From the NCBI GenBank assembly GCA_020638995.1, contig JACKHM010000003.1, positions 868,001-932,000 of the forward strand: DNA of 64,000 nt, written 5' to 3'. The position numbers were made by a program, and so were the translations under genes. This DNA is from Planctomycetaceae bacterium (GTDB taxonomy: Bacteria; Planctomycetota; Planctomycetia; Pirellulales; Pirellulaceae). This document shows, in pieces, positions 8,921-16,113 of the stretch (within the stretch, counting starts at the first letter, position 1; each line of letters begins with the position of its first letter). Under the pieces are notes generated by a model, which saw only the letters and a list, made by a program, of their open reading frames with translations, made no database searches and was not told the DNA's origin.

Positions 8921-9226
8921 CTACTCGGCCTTCAGCTTCTCGGCGAGTTCCGCAATCGTCTGGATGTACACGTCTGCTTCCGCAGTCTTTCTGCGGAGGT
9001 CCATCTGGATCTCAAACGCTTCGTTTTGCTTCCTGGCAAGCTCCGCGACGTGAAGAGCTTCCCGCTGCTTGGCGGCAGCTTCGGCGGCATTTATCTCGAC
9101 GATCAATTGCTGACGGTCCAACCACCAGCCTACTGCCGTTGCAACCAACGCGGTGATCAGCAACAAGCTTGATATGCGAAACTGCCACCGTCGCTGCTGC
9201 TTTGGCTTGTCGTGTGGCGAGGTCAT
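8921..9226 (-). CDS. small membrane protein, MTSxHD head family, with periplasmic or cytosolic coiled coil
   Basis: 101 residues. The head MTSPHDKPKQQRRWQFRISS is followed by one membrane helix (LLLITALVATAVGWWL) and a long charged coiled coil (about residues 43-100, QQLIVEINAAEAAAKQREAL onward). Its ATG overlaps the stop of the upstream NPYEAP gene by ATGA (9226-9223), so the two are translated in tandem. The head closely matches those at 10966 (MTSQHDRPKRWRPKF) and 11707 (MTSEHDKPNRWRPRF). Function unknown. Confidence 0.7.
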   Translation of the reverse strand: MTSPHDKPKQQRRWQFRISSLLLITALVATAVGWWLDRQQLIVEINAAEAAAKQREALHVAELARKQNEAFEIQMDLRRKTAEADVYIQTIAELAEKLKAE

Positions 9227-9402
9227 CGATGATAAATAACAGGAGGAAGGAATAGGGCGGCTAGAATTCCAACAACCGCGATGACGATGAGCAAGTAGAC
9301 CATCGCTCTCGTGACTACTGCCGGATTGTGTGGCCGGACACGATCCGTCCGCTGGGGTGCTTCATACGGATTCTCGCTCGCCTTGTCGTCGTTGCTGGGC
9401 AT
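9223..9402 (-). CDS. 59-residue single-helix membrane protein with NPYEAP motif
   Basis: MPSNDDKASENPYEAPQRTD is followed by a single hydrophobic segment (MVYLLIVIAVVGILAALFLPP) and a VIYHR end. The NPY(E/A)(A/S)P head is frequent in short planctomycete membrane proteins. A TACAAT box ends six bases before the ATG, so the mRNA is probably leaderless. The TGA overlaps the ATG of the next gene (ATGA). First gene of a two-gene unit. Confidence 0.7.
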   Translation of the reverse strand: MPSNDDKASENPYEAPQRTDRVRPHNPAVVTRAMVYLLIVIAVVGILAALFLPPVIYHR

Positions 9403-9408
9403 GACAGC

Positions 9409-9414
9409 ATTGTA
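9409..9414 (-). promoter_or_regulatory. -10 box (TACAAT) placed for a leaderless transcript
   Basis: On the minus strand GCTACAATGCTGTC leads straight into ATG; six bases separate the hexamer from the start codon, so transcription would begin at or next to the A of ATG. The same arrangement recurs at 11238-11243 and 11939-11944. A plus-facing TACAAT (9437-9442) lies back to back. Confidence 0.55.
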
Positions 9415-9486
9415 GCGGCGGCGAGCAACAACGGGCTACAATTACGGCGGCTCGGGTTCGGTGACTGCCGCCACGAGCACGATTTG

Positions 9487-9672
9487 TTACCACAGAATCC
9501 GCCCGTCGCTGCACTTTTTCAACTCGTCCGAAGCTTGTTCAAGTTCCTTGGCGATCTGCTCACGTTCGTCCGGTTCGCAATTTTCCAGACGGCTACGCAG
9601 TTCGGCCATATACTTTTCGCACGCCCACCGGTGTTCGTCCGGGCCATCCGCCCAGAAGCCGTTCGTCGACAT
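9487..9672 (-). CDS. small acidic helical protein
   Basis: 61 residues: MSTNGFWADGPDEHRWACEK then a charged helix with EPDEREQIAKELEQASDELKK. It starts 13 bases after the stop of the hydrolase gene on the same strand and may be its downstream operon partner. Composition is protein-like and hydrophilic. No family recognised. Confidence 0.5.
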   Translation of the reverse strand: MSTNGFWADGPDEHRWACEKYMAELRSRLENCEPDEREQIAKELEQASDELKKCSDGRILW

Positions 9673-9684
9673 ATCTCGCTCCGA

Positions 9685-10584
9685 TCATTCTGTTAGCCAG
9701 CCAACCATCTTCTTCGTCACGAAATCCGCCGCGTCGTGTTGCACGAAATGTCCGGCATCTGGGATCGTGATCAGCGTTAAATCTTTGTCGATCCATTGCC
9801 AAGTGTCGTTCAACGCACCCGGCAACAAGGCCACGTCTTTCAGGCCGTGAAACATCAACACCGAACACTGGACCTTCGGGAACTCGCGTTCCGTATTGTC
9901 TTCGGCATCTCGTGGAAAGTTCGCCTTGTAGTAGTTCAACATGCCCTCGATGGACGAACGCCGGAATGCCTCCAGGTATTTCTGCTTCGCGTCGTCACCT
10001 TTCACCCAAAACGCTAACACTTCGGGTGTCACCTTCGATGCGGCGTCAGGTTCCTGAAATGCACGAGCATACGCACTGGCCAGCCGCTGCTGAGGATTGT
10101 TCGCCAGTTCTCGCATCAAGCCTTTCGGATGCGGCAAGTTCAAGATGACGAGACGCTCGGTGCGTTCTGGGTGTGTCATGGCGAACGTCCACGCCACCAT
10201 GCCGCCCCAATCGTGCCCGACGATGATCGCTTTGTCCCGCTTGAAGTGGTCGACAACGGCGACTAGATCGGCAACGAGTTTCTCTATTTTGTAGTTGTCG
10301 ACGCCTTCGGGTTGATCGCTCTTGTTGTAGCCACGCTGGTCGTACGCCACGACTTGAAAGTGCTTCGTCAACACAGGCATCTGGTTTCGCCAAGTGTACC
10401 AGTAGTCGGGGAAGCCGTGGATTAACACGATCAGTGGTCCTTCCCCTGCCGTTACGTAGTGAAGCTTGACGCCGTCGGAATCGACGTAACCTTCAGTGCC
10501 GAGTTCTTCGGCGTGCAAGCCAGTGGACGTCAAACTCGACATCAAAACTATCAGTGAGGTGACGAAGAACGCTTTCTTGTGCAT
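9685..10584 (-). CDS. exported alpha/beta hydrolase, epoxide hydrolase/haloalkane dehalogenase type
   Basis: 299 residues with a signal peptide (cleavage after about residue 25). The fold markers are all present: oxyanion loop HGFPDYWYTWR (56-66), nucleophile elbow VGHDWGG with Asp125, acid in HGLKD (Asp250) and base in PDAGHF (His279). An Asp nucleophile and the cap-domain NYYKANF (Tyr pair near 218) are typical of soluble epoxide hydrolases and dehalogenases rather than serine esterases. Substrate unknown. The signal peptide implies periplasmic action. Confidence 0.85.
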   Translation of the reverse strand: MHKKAFFVTSLIVLMSSLTSTGLHAEELGTEGYVDSDGVKLHYVTAGEGPLIVLIHGFPDYWYTWRNQMPVLTKHFQVVAYDQRGYNKSDQPEGVDNYKIEKLVADLVAVVDHFKRDKAIIVGHDWGGMVAWTFAMTHPERTERLVILNLPHPKGLMRELANNPQQRLASAYARAFQEPDAASKVTPEVLAFWVKGDDAKQKYLEAFRRSSIEGMLNYYKANFPRDAEDNTEREFPKVQCSVLMFHGLKDVALLPGALNDTWQWIDKDLTLITIPDAGHFVQHDAADFVTKKMVGWLTE

Positions 10585-10621
10585 AGTCTTTCCCTACGAG
10601 AGTGCGTCCAATGATGCGGGC

Positions 10622-10966
10622 CTAGATATTGTGCTCAATCGGCAGCTTAGCGACGTAGCCGAAGCACCAGAAGTAGTAGTGTTCGGTGTAGTTCGTCAGT
10701 TCGTCGTACGTGACTTGTATCAGCAATGGAAGCCGTGCCGTGACATCGCGAATCTCCTCGCCTTGAACCATGATACTGACGACTGTGCGGCCATGGCTCT
10801 GATGCACAACTGGCGTTGTCAAAGTAGAGAGCACATCTGTCACACCCTGCCTCTTCGTCGGCCCCCAGCACGCCGCGTAGCAGCACACGAGGGTGACGAG
10901 GATAACCAGCGTCCTGACCGAGAACTTCGGTCGCCAACGCTTCGGCCTATCGTGCTGGGAGGTCAA
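10622..10966 (-). CDS. small membrane protein, MTSxHD head family
   Basis: 114 residues from a TTG at 10966, chosen because MTSQHDRPKRWRPKFSVRTL then aligns with the paralogous heads at 9226 and 11707, and because TTGA overlaps the stop of the upstream gene. One membrane helix (VILVTLVCCYAACW) is followed by an extracytoplasmic domain. The end HYYFWCFGYVAKLPIEHNI is nearly the same as HYYFWFFGYVTKLPFERDV in the 11327-11707 gene, so these two are true paralogues over their full length. Function unknown. Confidence 0.65.
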   Translation of the reverse strand: MTSQHDRPKRWRPKFSVRTLVILVTLVCCYAACWGPTKRQGVTDVLSTLTTPVVHQSHGRTVVSIMVQGEEIRDVTARLPLLIQVTYDELTNYTEHYYFWCFGYVAKLPIEHNI

Positions 10967-11154
10967 GGGGCCGCTTCTTCCGTCTCTGGCTCGCGGGGCT
11001 CTTCTCGCATAACCGCTGGCTGCACTTGGCCGGGTCGATGCAAGTTTAAGTACAACGCCACTCCGACTCCGCACAGACACGGAAGTACAAGCAATACCAG
11101 AACCAGAACCAAGAGGACTATGAAAGTCGTGCTAAATCTCGTCGATTGATTCAC
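10963..11154 (-). CDS. 63-residue single-helix membrane protein
   Basis: MNQSTRFSTTFIVLLVLVLV and further leucine/valine make one long membrane helix ending at PCLCGVGVALYLNL, then a Pro/Glu-rich tail (REEPREPETEEAAP). The GTG start overlaps the stop of the 26-codon reading frame before it (GTGA), and its own TGA overlaps the TTG of the next gene, giving a chain of overlaps. The frame is open further upstream but the extension is Arg-rich. Confidence 0.5.
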   Translation of the reverse strand: MNQSTRFSTTFIVLLVLVLVLLVLPCLCGVGVALYLNLHRPGQVQPAVMREEPREPETEEAAP

Positions 11155-11231
11155 TCTTTCGTCCAATCTTGGTAAGGGAAGTCTCGCAGCCCGAACTGCC
11201 ACCGATTCGTTTTGTCTCGCTCGCTGGGCAT
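11151..11231 (-). CDS. 26-residue peptide carrying the family head motif
   Basis: MPSERDKTNRWQFGLRDFPY is followed by QDWTKE and a TGA that overlaps the next start. The head matches MPSKRYKPNRMWW (11931) and the RWQF of 9226, but there is no membrane helix after it. A TACAAT box ends six bases before the ATG. It is either a truncated paralogue kept as a translated leader for the two genes after it, or a remnant. Confidence 0.4.
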   Translation of the reverse strand: MPSERDKTNRWQFGLRDFPYQDWTKE

Positions 11232-11237
11232 GACGGC

Positions 11238-11243
11238 ATTGTA
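11238..11243 (-). promoter_or_regulatory. -10 box (TACAAT) placed for a leaderless transcript
   Basis: GCTACAATGCCGTC then ATG on the minus strand. It differs at one position from the box-to-start interval at 9402-9416, so the promoter was copied with the gene head. Confidence 0.5.
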
Positions 11244-11326
11244 GCACGACCGCCGTTGCAATCGAGATTCAGATGCCTTGCTTCCATCGCATCCATTTCG
11301 TTGTCAGAGCCGGGCAAATGCGAATT

Positions 11327-11707
11327 TCAGTTCGCTTTTCGATTTCCGTTCGATGGCGGATTGCCTGGCACGCTTCGCAATGAGCTGGCCGAAACATCTC
11401 GTTCAAACGGCAGCTTGGTAACATAGCCGAAGAACCAGAAGTAGTAGTGGCGAGTACGTTCGATCCCCATCAAACGCCTCGCATCACTATCGAAATGGAC
11501 GAGTTCATGAATGGAAACAGTAAACGGCACGGCAGATTCCGTCTTGCCGACCTGCCGACCTAAGAGCAATTTAACGTCGCGTGTTCCAATTGACTGCGTC
11601 GCTCGCCAACAACCCAGGTACGTGCATAGCAGCGTCACGATGATCACCATCGTTCTGACCGAAAACCTTGGCCGCCACCGATTCGGCTTGTCGTGTTCGG
11701 ATGTCAT
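11327..11707 (-). CDS. small membrane protein, MTSxHD head family
   Basis: 126 residues. The start is the ATG that overlaps the upstream stop (ATGA at 11707-11704); an earlier in-frame ATG adds only three residues. Head MTSEHDKPNRWRPRFSVRTM, one membrane helix (VIIVTLLCTYLGCW), then an extracytoplasmic domain ending HYYFWFFGYVTKLPFERDV plus a 20-residue polar tail that the 10622 paralogue lacks. Paralogue of 10622-10966. Function unknown. Confidence 0.7.
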   Translation of the reverse strand: MTSEHDKPNRWRPRFSVRTMVIIVTLLCTYLGCWRATQSIGTRDVKLLLGRQVGKTESAVPFTVSIHELVHFDSDARRLMGIERTRHYYFWFFGYVTKLPFERDVSASSLRSVPGNPPSNGNRKAN

Positions 11708-11931
11708 GGCGACCATTTATCGCCTAAGATTCGCCTCAACTTGAGTTGGAGTAGCACGTTCTCCTTGGATAAGGATAGAAAGGCATCCTGGCGGCGTTGG
11801 ATCTGACGTTCTAGTCGCTTCCGATCAACGGACCAGCCGACAATCAATGCGACGATCAAAGTGAACATCAGTAACTCACGAATGCTGACCTGCCACCACA
11901 TCCGATTCGGCTTGTATCGCTTGCTTGGCAT
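11704..11931 (-). CDS. 75-residue single-helix membrane protein with coiled-coil tail
   Basis: MPSKRYKPNRMWWQVSIREL is followed by a membrane helix (LMFTLIVALIVGWSV) and a basic coiled coil (DRKRLERQIQRRQDAFLSLS onward). The head shares the aromatic-x-(I/V)-R-x-L layout of its neighbours. A TACAAT box ends seven bases before the ATG. The stop overlaps the next start by ATGA. Confidence 0.65.
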   Translation of the reverse strand: MPSKRYKPNRMWWQVSIRELLMFTLIVALIVGWSVDRKRLERQIQRRQDAFLSLSKENVLLQLKLRRILGDKWSP

Positions 11932-11938
11932 GCCCCGA

Positions 11939-11944
11939 ATTGTA
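11939..11944 (-). promoter_or_regulatory. -10 box (TACAAT) placed for a leaderless transcript
   Basis: GCTACAATTCGGGGC then ATG on the minus strand; seven bases between box and start. A second TACAAT faces the other way at 11967-11972, 22 bases apart, making a compact divergent promoter. Confidence 0.55.
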
Positions 11945-11966
11945 GCAGCGAAGAGTCGTGACAGGC

Positions 11967-11972
11967 TACAAT
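11967..11972 (+). promoter_or_regulatory. -10 box (TACAAT) for the 12046 gene
   Basis: GGCTACAATTACC on the plus strand, about 74 bases before the ATG at 12046. Unlike its divergent partner, this transcript would have a leader, and it carries a good ribosome site GCGGAGGA at 12031-12038. Confidence 0.5.
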
Positions 11973-12045
11973 TACCGCTACCAAGCCCTCTCATCTCGTG
12001 GCATATCGAGTCGGTTGCCCCAATCCCCACGCGGAGGACGCTCAA

Positions 12046-12351
12046 ATGAATCGCAGCAGTCAAGTCTTGTTACTCATCGCAGTCACGTTCCTCGGATTGG
12101 CCGTCTTCAGAGCGATAGCCGACGAACCGGCGGACAAGCCGCAACCGAAACTCATTCAGGCGAAGCAGCCGCAGCTCGTCGCGGAGAAATCGACCCGAAG
12201 ATTTGGCGACTTGCTGCACAAGGGCCAGACCGTGATGCTGTATCAACTGCGTCAGGAATCGCCGACGGGATACCAGTACCAGGTACGGGTTGTAAACGAC
12301 GACCAGAAGAAGTCGTCGCGAAAACAAAAAGCAGCTGGAAGACTACAATAG
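12046..12351 (+). CDS. exported protein, 5' part of a frameshifted gene
   Basis: The ATG follows GCGGAGGA. A signal peptide (MNRSSQVLLLIAVTFLGLAV, cleavage near residue 25, AIA-DE) precedes a soluble domain with RFGDLLHKGQTVMLYQLRQE and GYQYQVRVVNDD. The frame then runs into SSRKQKAAGRLQ and stops. From about 12305, frame 2 continues the protein-like sequence as a coiled coil into the next segment, so the gene is broken by one base (frame 1 to frame 2) near an A-rich stretch at 12319-12332. Confidence 0.55.
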   Translation: MNRSSQVLLLIAVTFLGLAVFRAIADEPADKPQPKLIQAKQPQLVAEKSTRRFGDLLHKGQTVMLYQLRQESPTGYQYQVRVVNDDQKKSSRKQKAAGRLQ

Positions 12352-12358
12352 CAAGATA

Positions 12359-12610
12359 GTGGCTTTAGAGAAGGAAATGCGTGAGGCAACTGACCGTGTA
12401 AGGCAAGCTGAATTGCGTGAAAAGCGTGAACAACTTCGGCAGAGCTACAGGTCGACTCCGCTGCCGACAGACATTCGGCTAGGAAAGTTCTACACGATCA
12501 GCGATGTGGGCAGCGACTATGTCGGCTTCGAGCGAAACGGCGTCGAGACGTTCCATCGGCTGTCGTCGATTCACCGGATCATTTACGGCGTGGAAATCGA
12601 CGAAGAGTGA
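12359..12610 (+). pseudogene. 3' part of the frameshifted 12046 gene (coiled coil and C-terminal domain)
   Basis: The frame is open from about 12302 and reads ENKKQLEDYNSKIVALEKEM, then MREATDRVRQAELREKREQL, and a C-terminal domain LPTDIRLGKFYTISDVGSDY..GFERNGVETFHRLSSIHRII. The coiled coil connects smoothly to the upstream reading frame if one base is skipped. There is no ribosome site for a separate start. A programmed +1 shift is possible but a plain indel is simpler. Confidence 0.55.
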
Positions 12611-12635
12611 TTCTTTGTACGAGTTGTAAACCAAA

Positions 12636-13118
12636 ATGAGCAACGAAAACCTACGCAACGAACTTCGAGCATCGTTTAAGAACCGGGCTCTTTTGTACTA
12701 TCACATCTTCGAGGAGATGCGTGAAGAAGTCGGCGAGGAACAGGCGATGGCAGTTCTCAAGCGTGCCATCTATCGCCGTGGCGAGGAGATTGGCCGACAA
12801 TTTCGTCAGTTTGCCCCGAACGACTTAACGGGTCTGAAAGACGCGTTCTTGGCGATCATTCCGGACGAAGGCCGGTTGTTCGAGCCGCATGTCGAGCGAT
12901 GTGATGCAGACTCGTTGGTGATCCATTTGCAGTCCTGCCCGCTGAAGGAAGCCTGGGAAGAGTTGCGACTCGACGACCATGACAAAACGATCATGTGCAA
13001 GATTGCGGGAGAAGTCGACAAAGGTACGTTCGAGGCGGCGGGCTTCTCGTTTGAGCCAGATACCTGGAAACCCGGTCGTAGCGGCTGTTGCCATCTCAAC
13101 ATCTGTCCGAAATCGTGA
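12636..13118 (+). CDS. L-2-amino-thiazoline-4-carboxylate hydrolase-like protein
   Basis: 160 residues. Pattern of the ATC hydrolase family (as in cysteine synthesis from ATC): helical N-terminus with FKNRALLYYHIFEEMREEVG, RAIYRRGEEIGRQFRQF, then a compact C-terminal domain with CPLKEAWEELRLDD, IMCKIAGEVDKGTFEAAGF and GRSGCCHLNICPK. The conserved cysteines of the last block are present. Many members have no tested activity, so the exact substrate is open. Confidence 0.75.
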   Translation: MSNENLRNELRASFKNRALLYYHIFEEMREEVGEEQAMAVLKRAIYRRGEEIGRQFRQFAPNDLTGLKDAFLAIIPDEGRLFEPHVERCDADSLVIHLQSCPLKEAWEELRLDDHDKTIMCKIAGEVDKGTFEAAGFSFEPDTWKPGRSGCCHLNICPKS

Positions 13119-13125
13119 GTCCGGT

Positions 13126-13227
13126 ATGAAATCGCTCGTGTTTATCCTCGCTGCTCTCCTGCTGCTGCCCAAGTCCGCCATTGGCATGGAGGCGGTCGTT
13201 CACTCACTTGACGCGGAGAGCCGCTGA
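13126..13227 (+). CDS. possible 33-residue secreted peptide
   Basis: MKSLVFILAALLLLPKSAIG is a complete signal peptide, followed by only 13 residues (MEAVVHSLDAESR) and a TGA directly abutting the ATG of the next gene. It may be a real micropeptide, a translational lead-in for the glycosidase-like gene, or the head of a deleted gene. Confidence 0.3.
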   Translation: MKSLVFILAALLLLPKSAIGMEAVVHSLDAESR

Positions 13228-14340
13228 ATGCGACGTCCCACGCGAATCAATCTGCTGACCGCATTTGCACTCGTTGGAGTGTCCGTGGCGACGGCACCTG
13301 TCTATGCCGCCGACACCGACGACGATCATGAGCCGTTTCAAACACCGAACGAACTTAGTCTTCAAGTCGCCTGGGTCCGCGATGAGCGAAATCCGATTCT
13401 TCCGCTCGGCAAATCGGGCACGTTCGATTCAAAACGCTGCATGAATCCGTGGGTGCTCCGCGTTGGGGACGAATACCACCTCTACTACGCTGGGTCGGAT
13501 GACAGGGGAATCCATCGCATCTGCTTGGCAACTGCCTCGGTCAGTGACCTCTCGAACTGGCAACGACACGGCCCTTTGTTCGACGTGGGGGCACCAGGAA
13601 GCTTCGATGCCAAGTGGTGCGTTCTCCCGCATGTCGTGCAGATGGCCCCGGATCGCTGGCACCTTTACTACACTGGGAACTCGGGACGCGGGGCTGGATT
13701 GAGTGCCTTTCCTGGAATCGGCTTGGCGGTTTCGCGTGACGGCAAGAAGTGGGAGAAATACCAAGGCAATCCCGTCTTGGAGCGAACTGGGAACGACGGC
13801 GACCCGGACGCAGTGGGAATCGCCGGCGGTTCGGTGATCAAGGTGACCAAACCAGACGGCACATCTGAGTGGCGGTACTACTACACCGGCTGCCCGACTC
13901 TTGGCAAAGAACTCCACCTGAATCAGCAAAAGCGTATCTGCTATGCCGTTTCTCAAGACGGAATCGCTTGGGAGAAACGCGGTTCAATCATGGTGCGTGA
14001 TCCGAAACGCGACTACGAAGATGTCGGCGTGGCTGGCCCCGTGGTTCACCAGCTCGATGATGGGACGTATCGGATGTGGTACTCGGCAATAGGAACCAAG
14101 TGGGGATACTACTCGATCTGCTACGCCGAGTCGGAAGACGGGATCAACTGGCGACGCGGGGAAAAGTATGGCGACAATCTCCAACTGACGCCGCAGGGCA
14201 CAGGCTGGGAAAGGCAAATGGTCGAGTATCCGTCGGTCATTCGTGAAGGCAAGCGACTGCGGCTGTTTTACTGTGGCAACGGGTACGGGCAGTCGGGGAT
14301 CGGAACGGCCATTTCCAGTCCGATACACACACACGAGTGA
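13228..14340 (+). CDS. exported five-bladed beta-propeller glycosidase-like protein (GH43/GH32-like)
   Basis: 370 residues with a signal peptide (cleavage after VYAA, about residue 28). Repeated blades read 'P.v....dg.yhlyYaG....' : MNPWVLRVGDEYHLYYAGSD, LPHVVQMAPDRWHLYYTGNS, then SVIKV...WRYYYTGC and YPSVIREGKRLRLFYCGNG, each followed by an 'I..A.S.DgI.W.r' strand. This is the arabinanase/levansucrase/invertase-like propeller used by GH32, GH43, GH62, GH68 and GH130. Which family, and whether the acid pair is complete, cannot be settled by eye. Likely role: handling plant or algal sugars outside the cytoplasm. Confidence 0.8.
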   Translation: MRRPTRINLLTAFALVGVSVATAPVYAADTDDDHEPFQTPNELSLQVAWVRDERNPILPLGKSGTFDSKRCMNPWVLRVGDEYHLYYAGSDDRGIHRICLATASVSDLSNWQRHGPLFDVGAPGSFDAKWCVLPHVVQMAPDRWHLYYTGNSGRGAGLSAFPGIGLAVSRDGKKWEKYQGNPVLERTGNDGDPDAVGIAGGSVIKVTKPDGTSEWRYYYTGCPTLGKELHLNQQKRICYAVSQDGIAWEKRGSIMVRDPKRDYEDVGVAGPVVHQLDDGTYRMWYSAIGTKWGYYSICYAESEDGINWRRGEKYGDNLQLTPQGTGWERQMVEYPSVIREGKRLRLFYCGNGYGQSGIGTAISSPIHTHE

Positions 14341-14384
14341 ACTTTGATGCGATTCTACTTATCTCAGTAACGCGGGAGGACAAC

Positions 14385-14720
14385 ATGCCAGGCAGATTCG
14401 AGATCAAGCGAGCCAAGGACAAAGAGTACTTCTTCAACTTGCTGGCCCCAAACGGCGAAGTGATCCTCACCAGCCAGATGTACAAGTCGAAGAGCGGTGC
14501 GGAAAACGGAGTCGCTGCCGTCCAGTCAAACGCTGGTGATCCCGACCGTTACGACCGTCGCATTGATAAACGCAAGGAGCACTACTTTGTGCTCAAAGCC
14601 GCGAATCATCGTGTCATCGGCTGCAGCGAAATGTATAGCGGCACTACGGCGATGGAAAAGGGCATCAAGTCGGTGATGAAGAACGGTGCGACGACGAAGG
14701 TCACCGACGCGACTGGCTAG
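14385..14720 (+). CDS. YegP/DUF1508 family protein
   Basis: 111 residues with a strong ribosome site GGGAGGA at 14374. Two tandem DUF1508 units: 'RFEIKRAKDKEYFFNLLAPN GEVI..SQMY.sK.GAENGV' and 'DRRIDKRKEHYFVLKAANHR VIG.SEMY.gttamEKGI'. Each is about 50 residues and makes a small beta-beta-alpha fold. Members are widespread short proteins of unknown role. It overlaps the convergent lipoprotein gene by four bases. Confidence 0.85.
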   Translation: MPGRFEIKRAKDKEYFFNLLAPNGEVILTSQMYKSKSGAENGVAAVQSNAGDPDRYDRRIDKRKEHYFVLKAANHRVIGCSEMYSGTTAMEKGIKSVMKNGATTKVTDATG

Positions 14721-15247
14721 TTCTTAATGTGCTTGAGCGTCACTTGCGGTTCATTCGCGGACACGAACTCGTCAGCGTGCTGCATCAGGAACGTCTTCAC
14801 GTCCTCCGCCTTAGCCTTGCCGCTCGTGAATTCCAGGTGGTCTCTTGCAACCGGCAAGGTGGAGAACACCGCCCAGATGTGAGTGTTCTCCTTCTCGGCC
14901 CTACCGATGAAGAACATATTGGCTTGTTTTGTGGCCTCTTGGCCTGGGATCGAAAGCAAGTAGAGTTCGTTCTTCGACTTCGGGATCTTAGAAAGCACAA
15001 AGCGGAGATCGACCTTCTTGTCTGCCACTGAATAAGCGAACCTGAGACCTTCACCCTTCCAAGTCACGCGTACTGTCTCCGGTTCTATGTCACCAGGCCA
15101 TTCTTCAACCTGGTAGACGCCAACGTACGCCTTCGCAGCATCCTTGCCGACGACGCTATCCTCGTAGACCGCGAGTTCATCGGTGATGCAGCCCACAAGG
15201 GGCACGAGGATAGAGACCGCGATTGTGAATCTGGCAAGAACGGACAT
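14717..15247 (-). CDS. lipoprotein, unknown function
   Basis: 176 residues with lipobox LVGC (Cys20, MSVLARFTIAVSILVPLVGC). The mature protein has a VYQVEEWPGDIEPETVRVTW strand-rich start, a KSKNELYLLSIPG segment and a helical end (KAEDVKTFLMQHADEFV). Ribosome site GGAGAAGG precedes the ATG and TACACT at 15296-15301 is a likely -10 box. Pattern resembles other planctomycete lipocalin-like lipoproteins but no family is certain. Confidence 0.7.
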   Translation of the reverse strand: MSVLARFTIAVSILVPLVGCITDELAVYEDSVVGKDAAKAYVGVYQVEEWPGDIEPETVRVTWKGEGLRFAYSVADKKVDLRFVLSKIPKSKNELYLLSIPGQEATKQANMFFIGRAEKENTHIWAVFSTLPVARDHLEFTSGKAKAEDVKTFLMQHADEFVSANEPQVTLKHIKN

Positions 15248-15295
15248 GACCTTCTCCCTTCGCTGCTGGCGTTCGCTGACTGTCCCGAACCGATA

Positions 15296-15301
15296 AGTGT
15301 A
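15296..15301 (-). promoter_or_regulatory. -10 box (TACACT) for the lipoprotein gene
   Basis: CACTACACTTATC on the minus strand, about 48 bases before the ATG at 15247, with the ribosome site in between. Confidence 0.4.
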
Positions 15302-15343
15302 GTGTCGCGGCTCGCTCGCGGGAAAACAAGTGTTTGCTGCAAG

Positions 15344-15748
15344 TCAGGGAGATGCAGTCTTGTCACGTTTGAACACGACTGCCCGCAACTTCTCGTACTT
15401 CATCGCGAACTTGGCATCGTCCAGTTGAACAAGCTTCCATGCCTTGGTCCGGCCAGCATAGAGATCGCTGTCTGATTTCTCACAGGCCAGCGTCAGCGTT
15501 GGCGGCAGTGCGTTCCAGCTCAAGGCCCACTTGCCCGAGCAGTTGTCGCCACCAGGACCATAGAGCAATCGCTGGTACGATCCGTCGGCCTTAATGACGA
15601 TGCGACCATCACACGGACCTTGGCCCGCCCATGTTCCGATAAGTTTGCCTTCCAGTGAGGCCAGAGGGCCGTCATCTGGCTCGTCCGCAGAAAGCGTGGT
15701 TATGCTGCAACCAACGAACATCAGAGTAAGCAGAATAATACGAACCAT
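15344..15748 (-). CDS. exported lipocalin/extracellular-like small protein
   Basis: 134 residues. The ATG at 15748 follows CAGGAG and starts a signal peptide with a lipobox-like FVGC (Cys14); the upstream in-frame part is not signal-like. Mature part: LIGTWAGQGPCDGRIVIKADGSYQRLLYG (split as GTWAG..G and I.I..DG.Y) then CSGKWALSWNALPPTLTLAC, the 'W.G...I..DG.y....' pattern of small beta-barrel lipoproteins. Function unknown. Confidence 0.7.
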   Translation of the reverse strand: MVRIILLTLMFVGCSITTLSADEPDDGPLASLEGKLIGTWAGQGPCDGRIVIKADGSYQRLLYGPGGDNCSGKWALSWNALPPTLTLACEKSDSDLYAGRTKAWKLVQLDDAKFAMKYEKLRAVVFKRDKTASP

Positions 15749-16113
15749 GTGCGAACTCCTGTCGAGTAAGGCGACGAAAACTCCGCAACAATAAGACGAC
15801 GTGGAGCATCGGTTTGTTTCCAAGCCTGGTGTTGGGGTACTCGCTGCGGTGCGAAGGTTGGCCTCACGTTCGGCGTCTGGGTAGTCTGATGCCCATCTCG
15901 CCAACAGAATGGTCCGACACCTGACATCTTTGAGCCTGTACGCTCAAATCGTATCACGCGAGACCACGGGTTTGGCTTCTGTTAAGCTAGTGTCAGAAAC
16001 GTGGCATCTTGCGTCGAATCAATCCATGCCGCTTGCTCGACGACGGCGAGAATTCACGAATCTAGTTTTCCTGAAAAGTAAGACCAAGGACCAAATTCAC
16101 GGAGTCACTAACC
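15749..16113. other. 365 bases without a recognised gene
   Basis: Open frames here lack start signals and overlap in several frames. The end holds the leader of the 16114 gene; no clear -10 box or terminator hairpin was found. Confidence 0.4.

Noticed and set aside
9437..9442. Plus-facing TACAAT as promoter of a plus-strand gene
   Set aside because: No protein-like plus-strand frame follows; the nearest GTG frame is antisense to the small gene at 9487-9672.
12359..12610. Independent 83-codon gene
   Set aside because: It lacks a ribosome site, and the same frame continues upstream as coiled coil that matches the end of the 12046 gene.
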